Source: PALSA-505 sp035308365 (GTDB lineage: Bacteria > Actinomycetota > Actinomycetes > Streptosporangiales > Streptosporangiaceae). Taken from it: a DNA stretch of 64,000 bases. Made by a program: the position numbers and the translations under genes. Positions 1 to 8,750 of the stretch are shown here, in pieces. The DNA lies in NCBI GenBank assembly GCA_035308365.1, contig DATGGU010000051.1, positions 29,140 to 93,139 of the forward strand, given 5' to 3'. Within the stretch, counting starts at the first letter, position 1, and every line of letters starts with the position of its first letter. The notes below the pieces were generated by a model, which was not told the origin of the DNA, made no database searches, and saw only the letters and a list, made by a program, of their open reading frames with translations.

Positions 1-293
1 CGCTGGGCGGACGGCCGGACCTGACCGCGCTGGTGCTGACCGAATACGACCTCACCCGCCAGCTCGTCCTGGCCGTAACCGGCCACGACCGCCTGCTGGC
101 CGACCGCCTGGTGCTGTCCCGCGCGGTGGCGTTGCGCGACCCGTACGTGGACGCGCTCTCCTATCTCCAGGTACGCGCACTGACGGCATTGCGCGCAGGG
201 CCTCCTGCCGCCGAGGGGGACCGCGAGCGGCTGGAACGCCTGCTCCACCTCACCATCAACGGCATCGCGGCCGGCCTGCAGAACACCGGCTGA
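1..293 (+). CDS. ppc: Phosphoenolpyruvate carboxylase, C-terminal end (partial)
   Basis: This is the last ~96 residues of PEP carboxylase, the anaplerotic enzyme that makes oxaloacetate from PEP and bicarbonate. The frame is open from the window edge (base 3) to TGA at 291-293. The visible part contains the family's C-terminal pattern: a DLTR helix, RDPYVDALSYLQ (the R-N/D-PYxDxLxxLQ motif) and the terminal TINGIAAGLQNTG, where the final NTG is nearly invariant in this family. The catalytic residues lie upstream outside the window, so integrity cannot be judged, but the terminus is normal. Confidence 0.93.
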   Translation, partial: LGGRPDLTALVLTEYDLTRQLVLAVTGHDRLLADRLVLSRAVALRDPYVDALSYLQVRALTALRAGPPAAEGDRERLERLLHLTINGIAAGLQNTG

Positions 294-393
294 ACCTCAG
301 CCTGCCGGTAGAGCCCGGCTGAAATTCAACGCTCTGGCAGCCTGCTAATAACAACCAGCAACCGGGATTTGAGCTGCGGCGGGAGGCAGGAAC

Positions 394-591
394 CGTGAGC
401 GTGAGTATGCCAGGGCAGGGATCCCGTTCTACTGGATCGTGGATCTCGACCCCGAGCCGAAGGTCACCGTCCTCGCGTTGCAAGGCCGGGAGTACGCCCT
501 GGATGCCGAGATCCGGGCAGGTCACACGTTGACGACGAGCCAGCCGTTCGAGCTCAGCTTCGATCCAGCCTCACTCACCGAACTTGGATAG
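394..591 (+). pseudogene. Uma2-family (DUF820) endonuclease-like remnant
   Basis: An open frame of 65 codons preceded by an in-frame stop at 370-372 encodes a stretch resembling the C-terminal third of Uma2/DUF820 proteins, which have a PD-(D/E)XK-like nuclease fold. Recognisable pieces are EREYARAGIPFYWIVDLDPE, with the typical Y-x-xxGIPxYWIVD core, and a following LQGREYALD strand. The N-terminal half with the nuclease residues is missing and no good start codon with a ribosome site is present. I read it as a decayed fragment. These genes occur in many copies in actinomycetes and their role is unknown. Confidence 0.7.
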
Positions 592-614
592 ACCGGAACC
601 CTCATACTCGTGAG

Positions 615-1457
615 GTGAGTGCTGACCAAGGCTCTGGAGAGGGCGGCGACGGGGCGCCGGCCGGCCGGGCGCCGCTGGATGCGGCCGAGCTGGCCCGGTC
701 GCTTGTGGTCGCTGGTGGTTTCTGGCGGTCGGTGTCGGTGACCGGGGCGACCGGCTCGACCAATGCCGACCTGCTGGCTCAGGCTGCGGGTGGGGCGCCG
801 GAGGGGACGGTGCTTGTCGCGAACGCGCAGAGTGCCGGGCGAGGGCGGATGGGCCGGAGCTGGGTGAGCCCGCCGGGGGCCGCGCTGATGTTCTCCGTCC
901 TGCTGCGGCCGGTCAGTGTGTCACCGGGCAAACGCGGCTGGGTACCGCTGCTGGCCGGGGCCGCGGTCGCGTCGGCGGTCCACTCCGTGGCCGGGCTGGA
1001 CGCGAGGCTGAAATGGCCCAACGACGTTCTGATCGGGGAGGCGAAGCTGGCCGGGATCCTCACCGAGCAGTCGGCGGATGCGATCGTCACCGGCATCGGC
1101 ATCAACGTCTCCACCCAGCGGGCCGAGCTTCCGGTCGAGACGGCGACCTCGCTGGCCGTTGCCGGGGCGGCGAGCCTGGACCGTCATGAGCTGCTGCGGG
1201 CCGTTCTCACCGAGATCGAGCGGCGCTACCTGACCTGGAGCGCCCCGCCAGGCCCTGGTGACCCCGACGCGTCCGGCCTGCGGCCGGAGTATCGCCGCCT
1301 GTCCGCCACCCTCGGCAGGGAGGTCCGCATCGAGTTTCCCGGTGGCGGCGCCGCCCACGGCACTGCGGCCGACATCGACCCCGACGGGCGCCTGCTTGTC
1401 CGTACCCCCAGCGGCCCGCTGGCCGTCAGCGCCGGCGACATTCTCCACCTGCGCTGA
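615..1457 (+). CDS. birA: Biotin--[acetyl-CoA-carboxylase] ligase
   Basis: 280 residues. It activates biotin to biotinyl-AMP and attaches it to the biotin carrier domains of acyl-CoA carboxylases. The ligase core shows GSTN near residue 47, the adenylate-binding GRGRMGRSW at 75-83 and LKWPND at 132-137, followed by the GIGINV strand and a small C-terminal SH3-like domain. There is no N-terminal helix-turn-helix, so it is a monofunctional enzyme rather than the E. coli-type repressor. The GTG start is chosen because a -10-like CATACT (603-608) lies six bases upstream. The acyl-CoA carboxylase subunit at 4.6 kb is a natural pathway partner. Confidence 0.93.
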   Translation: MSADQGSGEGGDGAPAGRAPLDAAELARSLVVAGGFWRSVSVTGATGSTNADLLAQAAGGAPEGTVLVANAQSAGRGRMGRSWVSPPGAALMFSVLLRPVSVSPGKRGWVPLLAGAAVASAVHSVAGLDARLKWPNDVLIGEAKLAGILTEQSADAIVTGIGINVSTQRAELPVETATSLAVAGAASLDRHELLRAVLTEIERRYLTWSAPPGPGDPDASGLRPEYRRLSATLGREVRIEFPGGGAAHGTAADIDPDGRLLVRTPSGPLAVSAGDILHLR

Positions 1458-1492
1458 CCGTCGCCGCCGCTGGGCAGGGTGATGATGGGGGC

Positions 1493-2128
1493 ATGACGTT
1501 GCAGGACTATGTGGCGTGGCATGACCACTATGACCGGCCTGGGTCTGGGCTGCATCTGCGGTTGCTGACCGTTCAGGATCTGATCGCCTCGGCACTGGAT
1601 GCGGCGCCGCCGGGGCCGGTCCGGGTGATCAGCATGTGCGCGGGGCAGGGGCGCGACCTGATCGGCGTGGCCCGGCGGCACCGGCGGGGTGGCGACCTGA
1701 CCGGGCTGCTGGTCGAGGCCGACCCGCGCAACGTCGCCACCGCCAGGGATGCGATCGGCCAGGCAGGTCTGAGCGGGCTCACCGTGCTGGAGGGCGACGC
1801 CGGGAAGCCAGAAAGCTACACCGGCGCGGCCCCGGCCGACCTGCTGCTCGCCGCGGGCATCTTCGGCAACATCAGCCGGGACGACATCCAGCGGACCATC
1901 CGGTTCCTGCCAGCATTGTGCGCCCCGGGTGCCCTGGTCATCTGGACGCGCCATCCCGAGCCTGACGGGATCATGCAGACCATTGAAAACTGGTTCACCG
2001 AGGCCGGGTTCCGGTCGCAGGCGCTGATCGTGCCCGAGGGGAACTTGTTCGGGGTGGGAGCGGGCCGGCTGACCAGGACGCCAACCTCCCTCCGTAATGG
2101 AGAAAAGCTCTTCACCTTCACCCGGTGA
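1493..2128 (+). CDS. Class I SAM-dependent methyltransferase
   Basis: 211 residues with a Rossmann methyltransferase core. Motif I is VISMCAGQGRDL (around residue 45), where CAGQGRD replaces the usual DxGxGxG. The acidic strand-2 end is LVEADPRN and motif IV-like is ADLLLAAGIFGNIS. Such variants form an actinobacterial family of unknown substrate that often sits next to birA or the PH-domain gene. A GATGAT box lies six bases before the ATG, so a leaderless mRNA is possible, but a G-rich stretch before the ATG could also act as a ribosome site. The substrate cannot be inferred. Confidence 0.82.
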   Translation: MTLQDYVAWHDHYDRPGSGLHLRLLTVQDLIASALDAAPPGPVRVISMCAGQGRDLIGVARRHRRGGDLTGLLVEADPRNVATARDAIGQAGLSGLTVLEGDAGKPESYTGAAPADLLLAAGIFGNISRDDIQRTIRFLPALCAPGALVIWTRHPEPDGIMQTIENWFTEAGFRSQALIVPEGNLFGVGAGRLTRTPTSLRNGEKLFTFTR

Positions 2129-2176
2129 CCGGCGTGCTGGCACAAGACATCGGCCTTCCGTGCCACGATGTGGGCC

Positions 2177-2686
2177 ATGGCCGACAGTGGACGCCTGACC
2201 GGCGATGAGCACAGCGTGCTGCTCGTGCACCCGCACTGGAAGACGATCCTGCGGCCGATGTTCGTTCTGGTGATCACCGTCGCCGCCGCGCTGACGCTGC
2301 TGATCGTGATTCCGCCGAACTCCGCCGCCGGGTACGAGCGGCTGGCGGCCGGCGTGGTCGCGGTCATCGTCCTGGTGATCTGGGTGCTGATCCCGGTCCT
2401 GAACTGGCGGGCGACGACGTATGAGCTGACCAACCGGCGGCTCCGGCTGCGCAAGGGGCTGGTCTCCCGCACCGGCCGGGACTTCCCGCTGCTGCGGATC
2501 AGCGACGTGTCGTTCTCGCACGGGCTGATCGACCGGCTGCTCGGCTGCGGCAAGCTGGTGGTGGAATCGGCCGGCGAGCACGGTCAGCTCGTGCTCACCG
2601 AGATACCCCATGTCGAGCACGTCCAGGCCACGCTCTTCCAGTTGGTCAACGACGAGCAGGAACGGCTGAGCGGCGAAGACCGCTGA
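2177..2686 (+). CDS. PH domain-containing membrane protein (bPH2/YdbS-like)
   Basis: 169 residues from the ATG at 2177; an in-frame ATG also exists at 2168. After a short polar N-terminus come two adjacent hydrophobic segments (about residues 27-46 and 55-75). These are followed by a bacterial pleckstrin-homology domain that begins with the TTYELTNRRLRLRKG strand pair and continues through ISDVSFSHGLIDRLLGCG. It corresponds in position and type to the protein encoded beside birA in mycobacteria (Rv3278c). Function is unknown, though YdbS-like PH proteins are thought to act at the cytoplasmic membrane. Confidence 0.85.
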   Translation: MADSGRLTGDEHSVLLVHPHWKTILRPMFVLVITVAAALTLLIVIPPNSAAGYERLAAGVVAVIVLVIWVLIPVLNWRATTYELTNRRLRLRKGLVSRTGRDFPLLRISDVSFSHGLIDRLLGCGKLVVESAGEHGQLVLTEIPHVEHVQATLFQLVNDEQERLSGEDR

Positions 2687-2711
2687 AGCCGGTTCGGTTA
2701 CCCTGCCGGTC

Positions 2712-3497
2712 ATGGACGGGATCAGCGTGGGCACGGAGACCGGCGAGCCGGAAGTCATCGAGATCGTGCTGGACCGCCCGGAGGCGATGAACGCGCTCAG
2801 CACGGCCATGGCGCGGCGGCTGATCGCCGTCTGCGCGGAGGTCGCCGCCGACGCCAGCATCAGGGCGGTCGTGCTCGCCGCCGCGGGGGAGCGTGCGTTC
2901 TGCGTGGGCGCCGACCTGAAGGAGCGCAACCGGATGACCGAGGCCGACTTCGGCAGGCAGCGGGCGGTCTTCCGGGCCGCGTTCGGCGGGATCCGGGACC
3001 TGCCGCAGCCGACGGTGGCCGCCGTCCAGGGTTACGCGCTCGGCGGTGGCTGTGAGTTCGCGCTGAGCTGTGACCTGATCGTGGCCGAACAGACCGCTGT
3101 GTTCGGCCTGCCGGAGACCACGGTCGGGCTGGTGCCCGGCGGCGGCGGGACGCAGCTCGCGCTGCGCAGGCTCGGCCCGGGCCGGGCGCTCGACCTGATC
3201 CTCACCGGCCGCCGGGTGGACGCCGCCGAGGCGTTCCGGATCGGCCTGGCCGACCGTCTGGTGCCACCCGGCGCGGCACGCCGGGAGGCCGCCGGGCTGG
3301 CAGGCCAGATCGCCCGCAACTCCCCGGTCGCCGTCCGGGCCGCAAAGAGAGCCATCCACCACGGGGCTGCTGCCGGGCTCGCGGCCGGGCTTGACGTCGA
3401 GGACGCCGCCTGGCGGACGGCCGCGTTCTCCGCGGACAGAAAAGAGGGCATCGCGGCGTTCAATGAGAAGCGGGCCCCGAACTGGCCCGGCGAGTAG
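2712..3497 (+). CDS. Enoyl-CoA hydratase/isomerase family protein
   Basis: 261 residues, the normal size for a crotonase. The oxyanion-hole segments are FCVGADLKER (residues 63-72) and YALGGGCE (108-115). Both catalytic glutamates are present: E115 in GGGCEFALSCDL and E135 in LPETTVGLVPGGGGTQ, so hydratase activity is expected. The next gene is HMG-CoA lyase and the one after is an acyl-CoA carboxyltransferase. This suggests methylglutaconyl-CoA hydratase in leucine breakdown, but a general fatty-acid role is equally possible. TACCCT at 2699-2704 lies seven bases before the ATG, fitting a leaderless start. Confidence 0.9.
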   Translation: MDGISVGTETGEPEVIEIVLDRPEAMNALSTAMARRLIAVCAEVAADASIRAVVLAAAGERAFCVGADLKERNRMTEADFGRQRAVFRAAFGGIRDLPQPTVAAVQGYALGGGCEFALSCDLIVAEQTAVFGLPETTVGLVPGGGGTQLALRRLGPGRALDLILTGRRVDAAEAFRIGLADRLVPPGAARREAAGLAGQIARNSPVAVRAAKRAIHHGAAAGLAAGLDVEDAAWRTAAFSADRKEGIAAFNEKRAPNWPGE

Positions 3498-3516
3498 TAC
3501 CTGAGGGAGAGGCACG

Positions 3517-3641
3517 GTGAGGGTTCTTCAAGACCGGCCAGCGAGGGCAGGCGATTTGGGCCTGCCCGAGTGCCGGTACGCGTGGCACAACAGCAACCAG
3601 AGTGGGTTTCTTGAAGAATCCGAACTTCTGAATGAGGCACA
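3517..3641 (+). repeat. Dispersed structured repeat, copy A
   Basis: A ~125-bp element that recurs in inverted orientation at 8751-8872 with roughly three quarters identity. Shared blocks include TCAAGACCGGCCAGCGAGGG, CCTGCCCGAGTGCCGGT and CCGAACTTCTGAAT. The ends form a near-perfect inverted repeat (TTCTTCAAGA with TCTTGAAGAA). Inside is a hairpin GGCAGGC/GCCTGCC and a shorter GTGCC/GGCAC. It fills the gap between the enoyl-CoA hydratase and HMG-CoA lyase genes, ending three bases before the next ATG. See finding for the base-pair covariation. Confidence 0.85.
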
Positions 3642-3644
3642 GCA

Positions 3645-4559
3645 ATGAGCGACCTACCCGGCCGGATATCGCTGCGCGAGGTCGGTCCGCGTGACGGCCT
3701 GCAGAACGAGGACCCGGTTCCCACCCAGGCCAAGGTCGAGCTGATCGACACGCTGTCGCGGACCGGCGTGCGGCGGATCGAAGCGGTGTCGTTCGTGCAT
3801 CCCAAGGCCATCCCGCAGATGGCCGACGCCGACCAGGTATGGCAGCAGATCCAGCGGGCCGACCAGGTCAGGTACTCGGCCCTGGTGCCGAACTCGCGCG
3901 GTGCCAGCCGGGCGCTCGACGCCGGCTTCACCGAACTGGAGGCCGTGGTCTCCGCCTCGGACACGCACAACCGCAAGAACGTCAACCGGGGCACCGAGGA
4001 GTCGCTGGACGACATCGCGGTCATCATCGACGCGGCGCACCAGGCCGGCGCGACCTGCCAGGTGATCGTCTCGACCGCCTGGGGCTGCCCCTATGAGGGT
4101 GATGTCCCGGTCGAGCGGGTCATCGGCGTGGCCAGCCGGGCGGTGGCCAACGGCGCGGATTCGGTGTCGTTCGGCGACACGACCGGGATGGCCACCCCGT
4201 CCCGGGTGCGTGAACTGGTCGGTGAGTTCCGGATGAAGCACCCGGGCACCGGCCTCAACCTGCACTTCCACAACACCAGGGGCACCGGCCTGGCGAACGT
4301 GCTGACCGCGCTGGAACTGGGCGTGGCCGACTTTGACGCGTCGGTGGGCGGGCTCGGCGGCTGCCCGTACGCGCCGGGCGCCACCGGCAACATCGCCACC
4401 GAGGAACTCGTCTACATGGTCGAAGACATGGGCGTGGCCACCGGCATCGACCTGGCGGCGATGATCGAGGCGGCGGCCGAGGCCGAGCGGATCGTCGGCC
4501 GCACGCTCCCGTCCCAGGTGCTCAGGGCCGGTCCTCGGACCCGGACGATCCCGGCCTGA
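3645..4559 (+). CDS. Hydroxymethylglutaryl-CoA lyase
   Basis: 304 residues. It cleaves HMG-CoA to acetoacetate and acetyl-CoA, the last step of leucine degradation. The TIM-barrel DRE-metallolyase signature starts at LREVGPRDGLQNE (residues 9-21). SFGDTTGM (about 173-180) and the metal-binding LHFHNTRG (about 205-212) follow. The family signature SVGGLGGCPYAPGATGN near residue 230 carries the catalytic cysteine. The start codon directly follows the repeat element. Context with a crotonase and carboxyltransferase supports leucine or acyl-CoA catabolism. Confidence 0.92.
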   Translation: MSDLPGRISLREVGPRDGLQNEDPVPTQAKVELIDTLSRTGVRRIEAVSFVHPKAIPQMADADQVWQQIQRADQVRYSALVPNSRGASRALDAGFTELEAVVSASDTHNRKNVNRGTEESLDDIAVIIDAAHQAGATCQVIVSTAWGCPYEGDVPVERVIGVASRAVANGADSVSFGDTTGMATPSRVRELVGEFRMKHPGTGLNLHFHNTRGTGLANVLTALELGVADFDASVGGLGGCPYAPGATGNIATEELVYMVEDMGVATGIDLAAMIEAAAEAERIVGRTLPSQVLRAGPRTRTIPA

Positions 4560-4575
4560 TAGTAACCTCGCGAGC

Positions 4576-6111
4576 GTGGACGAACATCCAGAACTCCCCG
4601 CTCTGCGAGCCCGGATCGAGAAGGGCGGCGCCGCCCGGTACCACGAGTCCGCGGCGGCCAAGGGGAAGCTCTTCGCCAGGGACCGGGTCGCGCTGCTCAC
4701 CGACGAGGGCAGCTTCACCGAGGACGGGCGCTATGCCAACGCGCTCGACCCCAGCCTGCCCGCCGATGGGGTGATCACCGGCACCGCAACGATCGATGGC
4801 AGGCCGGTTGCGCTGATGGCCAACGACTCCACGGTGAAGGCCGGGTCCTGGGGAGCGCGAACCGTCGAGAAGATCATCCGGATCATCGAGAAGGCCTACT
4901 CGGCCGGCGTGCCCATGGTCTACCTGGTCGACTCGGCCGGCGCGCGGATCACCGACCAGATCGACCTGTTCCCAGGGCGCAGGGGCGCCGGAAAGATCTT
5001 CCACACCCAGGTGCGCGCCTCCGGGGCGATCCCGCAGGTGTGCGCGCTGTTCGGCCCGTCGGCGGCGGGCGGGGCGTACATTCCGGCGTTCTGCGACTAC
5101 GTGGCCATGGTGGACGGGAACGCCTCGATGTACCTGGGCAGCCCGCGGATGGTCGAGATGGTGGTGAAGGAACGGACCACGCTGGAGGAGATGGGCGGCG
5201 GGCGGATGCACTGCACGGTGTCCGGCTGCGGTCACTTCCTGGCCGGTTCCGAGCGTGAAGCCCTGGACGCGGTGCGCAGCTACCTGTCCTACCTGCCGTC
5301 CAACTGGGAGCAGCAGCCGCCGGCCGCCCCGGCCGCCGAGCCCAAGCCCGCCGACGCGGAGCGGCTGCGCACGCTGGTGCCCGTCAGCGAGCGGCAGGCG
5401 TTCGACATGCGCCGCTACCTGCGCGGCCTGGTGGACTCCGACTCGCTGTTCGAGATCCACGCGCTGTGGGCCAAGGAGCTCATCGTCGGGTTGGCCAGGC
5501 TGGACGGGCAGGTCATCGGCGTGGTGGCGAACAACCCCATGGTCAAGGGCGGCGTGCTGTTCGTGGACTCCGCGGACAAGGGCACCAGGTTCATCCAGAT
5601 GTGTGACGCGTTCAACATCCCGCTGCTGTTCCTGGCCGATGTGCCCGGCTTCATGGTCGGCACCGCGGTGGAGCGGCAGGGCATCATCCGGCACGGCGCG
5701 AAGATGATCAGCGCGGTGTCCGAGGCGACCGTGCCGAAGATCTGTGTGGTGGTCCGCAAGGCCTACGGCGCAGGCCTGTACGCCATGGCCGGTCCCGGTT
5801 TCGAGCCGGACGCGACGCTGGCGCTGCCGACCGCGAAGATCGCCGTGATGGGCGCCGAGGCGGCGGTCAACGCCGTCTACTACAACAAGCTCGCCGAGAT
5901 CGAGGACGAGGCGGCGCGGGCCGCGCAGACCGAGCGGCTGCGGCGCGAATACGACACCGACATCGACATCATCAGGCTGGCCGGCGAGCTCGTCGTAGAC
6001 GACATCGTCGAGCCAGAGGACCTGCGTCCCGAGCTGATCCGCAGGTTCGCGGCGGCCCGGGGCAAGGACAGGACGTTCTCCAGGCGCCGGCACGGAGTGA
6101 CGCCAGTCTGA
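4576..6111 (+). CDS. Acyl-CoA carboxylase, carboxyltransferase (beta) subunit
   Basis: 511 residues, full length for a biotin-dependent carboxyltransferase (AccD/PccB/MccB type). The N-terminal crotonase-fold domain has VYLVDSAGARI near 115 and the oxyanion-hole GPSAAGGAY near 160. The C-terminal domain has LADVPGFMVG near 355 and RKAYGAGLYAM. It transfers carboxylate from biotin to an acyl-CoA. Placement after a crotonase and HMG-CoA lyase suggests methylcrotonyl-CoA, but propionyl-CoA or another acyl-CoA cannot be excluded. No biotin carboxylase (alpha) subunit is encoded in the window, so it must be elsewhere. TAACCT at 4563-4568 is seven bases before the GTG. Confidence 0.9.
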   Translation: MDEHPELPALRARIEKGGAARYHESAAAKGKLFARDRVALLTDEGSFTEDGRYANALDPSLPADGVITGTATIDGRPVALMANDSTVKAGSWGARTVEKIIRIIEKAYSAGVPMVYLVDSAGARITDQIDLFPGRRGAGKIFHTQVRASGAIPQVCALFGPSAAGGAYIPAFCDYVAMVDGNASMYLGSPRMVEMVVKERTTLEEMGGGRMHCTVSGCGHFLAGSEREALDAVRSYLSYLPSNWEQQPPAAPAAEPKPADAERLRTLVPVSERQAFDMRRYLRGLVDSDSLFEIHALWAKELIVGLARLDGQVIGVVANNPMVKGGVLFVDSADKGTRFIQMCDAFNIPLLFLADVPGFMVGTAVERQGIIRHGAKMISAVSEATVPKICVVVRKAYGAGLYAMAGPGFEPDATLALPTAKIAVMGAEAAVNAVYYNKLAEIEDEAARAAQTERLRREYDTDIDIIRLAGELVVDDIVEPEDLRPELIRRFAAARGKDRTFSRRRHGVTPV

Positions 6112-6137
6112 CTCCACTTGCCAGAAGAAAGTACGAT
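6108..6137 (+). promoter_or_regulatory. Sigma-70-type promoter of the response regulator gene (leaderless)
   Basis: CTGACT at 6108-6113 and TACGAT at 6132-6137 are separated by 18 bases. The -10 box ends six bases before the ATG at 6144, so transcription should begin at or next to the start codon. Confidence 0.6.
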
Positions 6138-6143
6138 CTGCCC

Positions 6144-6815
6144 ATGACCAGCGTTTTGCTTGCCGAAGATGACCCCTCCATCTCGGATCCCCTCGCGCGT
6201 GCACTGCGCCGCGAGGGATACGACGTCGACGTGTCGGCCGACGGGCCCGGGACCCTCGGCCGCGCGCTGAGCGGCGGCATCGACCTCATCGTGCTCGACC
6301 TCGGGCTGCCGGAGATGGACGGCCTGGAGGTTTGCCGCAGGCTCAGGTCGGAAGGGCGGGCCACCCCCGTGCTCGTTCTCACCGCCAGGGCCGACGAAGT
6401 GGACACCGTGATCGGCCTGGACGCCGGGGCCGATGACTATGTCACCAAGCCGTTCCGGCTGGCCGAGCTGCTGGCGCGGGTGCGCGCCCTGCTGCGTCGG
6501 GGCAACGCGGAGACCCAGGTGGTGCAGGGGGTGCGGATCGACCCGGAGGCCCGCCGCGCCTGGTCGGGCGATGATGAGCTCGAACTCACCACCAAGGAGT
6601 TCGACCTGCTCTGGGCGCTGATCAGGGACGCGGGCAAGGTCGTCACCAGGGAACAGCTCATGCGGGATGTCTGGGGCGCGAAGTGGTGGGCCTCGACCAA
6701 GACCCTGGACATGCATGTCTCCTGGCTGCGCCGCAAGCTCGGTGACGACGCGCACAGCTCCCGGTACATCACCACCGTGCGCGGCGTCGGCTTCAGATTC
6801 GAGCGCGGTAGCTAG
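6144..6815 (+). CDS. OmpR/PhoB-family response regulator
   Basis: 223 residues. The receiver domain has the acidic pocket ED at 8-9, the phospho-acceptor D52 in LDLGLPEMDG, T80 and K102 in YVTKPF. The C-terminal winged-helix DNA-binding domain ends with SWLRRKLGDD and YITTVRGVGFRFE, as in OmpR. The cognate kinase begins 26 bases after the stop. The target genes are not evident. The gene pair is inserted between the carboxyltransferase and gtrA-purK genes. Confidence 0.95.
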   Translation: MTSVLLAEDDPSISDPLARALRREGYDVDVSADGPGTLGRALSGGIDLIVLDLGLPEMDGLEVCRRLRSEGRATPVLVLTARADEVDTVIGLDAGADDYVTKPFRLAELLARVRALLRRGNAETQVVQGVRIDPEARRAWSGDDELELTTKEFDLLWALIRDAGKVVTREQLMRDVWGAKWWASTKTLDMHVSWLRRKLGDDAHSSRYITTVRGVGFRFERGS

Positions 6816-6841
6816 CCGGCGCCAAGAGACAAGGTCTGACG

Positions 6842-8119
6842 GTGCGCAGGCGGCTGCTCATCTCCACCCTCATCGTGGCGGTGAGCGCAGTCCTGCTGCT
6901 CGGCATCCCGCTGGCCGTCGTGGTCAGCCGCCTGCTGACCAACGAGTGGACCCGGCAGTTCCAGCGGGACGCCAACACGGTGGCCGGTGACCTGCAGTAC
7001 CGGCTGGACCATCACCAGCTGCAGGGCTACGGTGAAGCGTCCGAACTCCTGCCCGGCGACTACATCGTCATCAAACGCGACGGCAGGCGGGTGGCGGTCT
7101 ATGGTGACCGGCCGCCACGGGGTCAGTTCAGAACCGCATCGGCCAGCACGGAGGACTTCACCGTCACCCTGGGGACGGCCAGCTCGCCCATCCAGGGCGA
7201 CGAGCTACGCGCGGTGGCGCTGGTCGGCGGCCTGGCGGCGCTGGCGATCGGGGGCGCGGTCGGGCTGGCCGTGCTGCAGGCACGCCGGTTCACCCGCCCG
7301 CTGGAGGAACTGGCCGGCGCGGCGGCGAAGCTGGGCTCGGGCGACGCCCGGCCACTCGGCCGCCGCTATGGCCTGCCCGAACTGGACCAGGTCGCGGAGG
7401 GCCTGGACGGCTCCGCGCGGCGGGTGGCCGATCTGCTCGCCGCCGAGCGCGAGTTCGCCTCCGACGCCTCGCACCAGTTGCGGACGCCGCTGACCGCGCT
7501 GTCCATGCGGCTGGAAGAGATGATCGCGGCGGCGGACGACCCCGAGGCGGTACGCACCGAGGGCGAGGCCGCGCTCGCTGCGACCGAACGCCTCGCCGAC
7601 GTCGTCAGCCAGCTCCTCGGCCGGACCAGAAGCGTCGCGGCGACCGCCCCGCGCCGCATCGGCATCGACGACATCCTGGCCCAGCAGGTGGCCGAATGGG
7701 AACCTGCCTTCCGTCACGCCAACAGAAAGCTGGAGGTCACCGGGGAGAAGGGGCTGCGCAGCTACGCCACCACCGGAACCCTTGCCCAGGTGATCGCCAC
7801 ACTCCTGGACAACGCGCTGGTGCACGGCAGCGGGACCGTCACCATCCGGACCTCGCAGACGCCGAAGTCGGCCGTGATCGAGGTGCGGGACGAGGGCAAG
7901 GGAGTGCCGGAGCATCTCGTCCCGCGCATCTTCGAGCGGAACGTGAGCGGCCGTCCGCAGGGCACCGGGCTCGGGCTCGCGCTCGCCCGCAGCATGGCGG
8001 CCGTAGACGGTGCCCGGGTGGTGCTGGTGCGGCCGAGACCGGCCGTCTTCGCCATCTTCCTGCCGCTGGCCGAACCGGGCACCGGCGACGGCAATCCCGT
8101 CGTCAGCGGCCCGGCCTGA
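6842..8119 (+). CDS. Sensor histidine kinase
   Basis: 425 residues, the membrane partner of the preceding regulator. A first membrane helix spans about residues 6-30, a short extracytoplasmic sensor region runs to ~122, and a second helix spans ~123-146. A HAMP linker follows, then the dimerisation/phospho-acceptor helix with H211 in SDASHQLRTP. The ATP-binding domain has an N-box (TLLDNALVHG), G1 (VRDEGKGVP) and G2 (GTGLGLALAR). The sensor region is only ~90 residues with no recognised ligand domain. The start is GTG at 6842; a TTG/GTG choice further upstream is not supported. Confidence 0.94.
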   Translation: MRRRLLISTLIVAVSAVLLLGIPLAVVVSRLLTNEWTRQFQRDANTVAGDLQYRLDHHQLQGYGEASELLPGDYIVIKRDGRRVAVYGDRPPRGQFRTASASTEDFTVTLGTASSPIQGDELRAVALVGGLAALAIGGAVGLAVLQARRFTRPLEELAGAAAKLGSGDARPLGRRYGLPELDQVAEGLDGSARRVADLLAAEREFASDASHQLRTPLTALSMRLEEMIAAADDPEAVRTEGEAALAATERLADVVSQLLGRTRSVAATAPRRIGIDDILAQQVAEWEPAFRHANRKLEVTGEKGLRSYATTGTLAQVIATLLDNALVHGSGTVTIRTSQTPKSAVIEVRDEGKGVPEHLVPRIFERNVSGRPQGTGLGLALARSMAAVDGARVVLVRPRPAVFAIFLPLAEPGTGDGNPVVSGPA

Positions 8120-8136
8120 CCTTCGTCAGCGGCGCG

Positions 8137-8619
8137 CTACCCGGCGTTGGCCAGCTCGGGTTCGAGTGACTCTTCGACGGCCGGGGGCGGCGCGATGAAC
8201 ACCCACTTCTTGTACGACCAGTACCTGAACACCATGGCAAGCCCGGTGCCGATCACCTGCGCCGCGTTGTAGGCGAGCGAGTCGTGCAAGCCCATCCCGT
8301 AGTAGGTGATCCCGATCACGGCCTCGGCGATCGCGAGGCCGACCAGGTTCAGCACGATGAACACGGTCCAGGCGCGCAGCGGCGCGTGGTTGTCCCGGTC
8401 TCGGAAGGTCCAGAACCTGTTGCCCAGGTAGGAGACCACCGTGGCGACGGCGGTCGAGATGGCCTTGGCGGTCAGCGGCCCCACGACGTGGGTGCCCTGC
8501 ATCAATCCCGCACCGCCCAGGTCCACGACGGCGGCCATGGCCCCGACCACGCCGAACTTGGCGAACTCGGCGATCAGGTGCTCGAAGCGGCGGTACAAGC
8601 CAACGATCAGGCTTCCCAT
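8137..8619 (-). CDS. GtrA family membrane protein
   Basis: 160 residues with four predicted membrane helices and the family hallmark FAKFGVVGAMAAVVDLGG near the N-terminus, NRFWTFR in the middle and FRYWSYKKWVF near the end. GtrA-like proteins are thought to move undecaprenyl-linked sugars across the membrane for cell-wall or polysaccharide modification. A gtrA gene in the same place next to purK (Rv3277) is part of the conserved actinobacterial order. It runs convergently to the kinase gene with only 17 bases between stops. Confidence 0.9.
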   Translation of the reverse strand: MGSLIVGLYRRFEHLIAEFAKFGVVGAMAAVVDLGGAGLMQGTHVVGPLTAKAISTAVATVVSYLGNRFWTFRDRDNHAPLRAWTVFIVLNLVGLAIAEAVIGITYYGMGLHDSLAYNAAQVIGTGLAMVFRYWSYKKWVFIAPPPAVEESLEPELANAG

Positions 8620-8750
8620 CCGGGCCGGTCCTCCTTCAGACGGTGCCGTCTGCCTTGTGCCACAACCGAAAGGGGCGTGTCAATATGTGCCGATGGCTAC
8701 AGAACCGTCAGGCTACCCGGCGCACCGAAGTGGCGTGGCCAACTTTGCAG

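Noticed and set aside
1226..2929. 567-codon open frame on the minus strand
   Set aside because: It lies opposite birA, the methyltransferase and the PH-domain gene, has Arg/Pro/Gly-rich low-complexity composition and no family match; a high-GC shadow frame.
4522..6204. 560-codon open frame on the minus strand
   Set aside because: Antisense shadow of the carboxyltransferase gene, rich in His, Arg and Asp without any domain.
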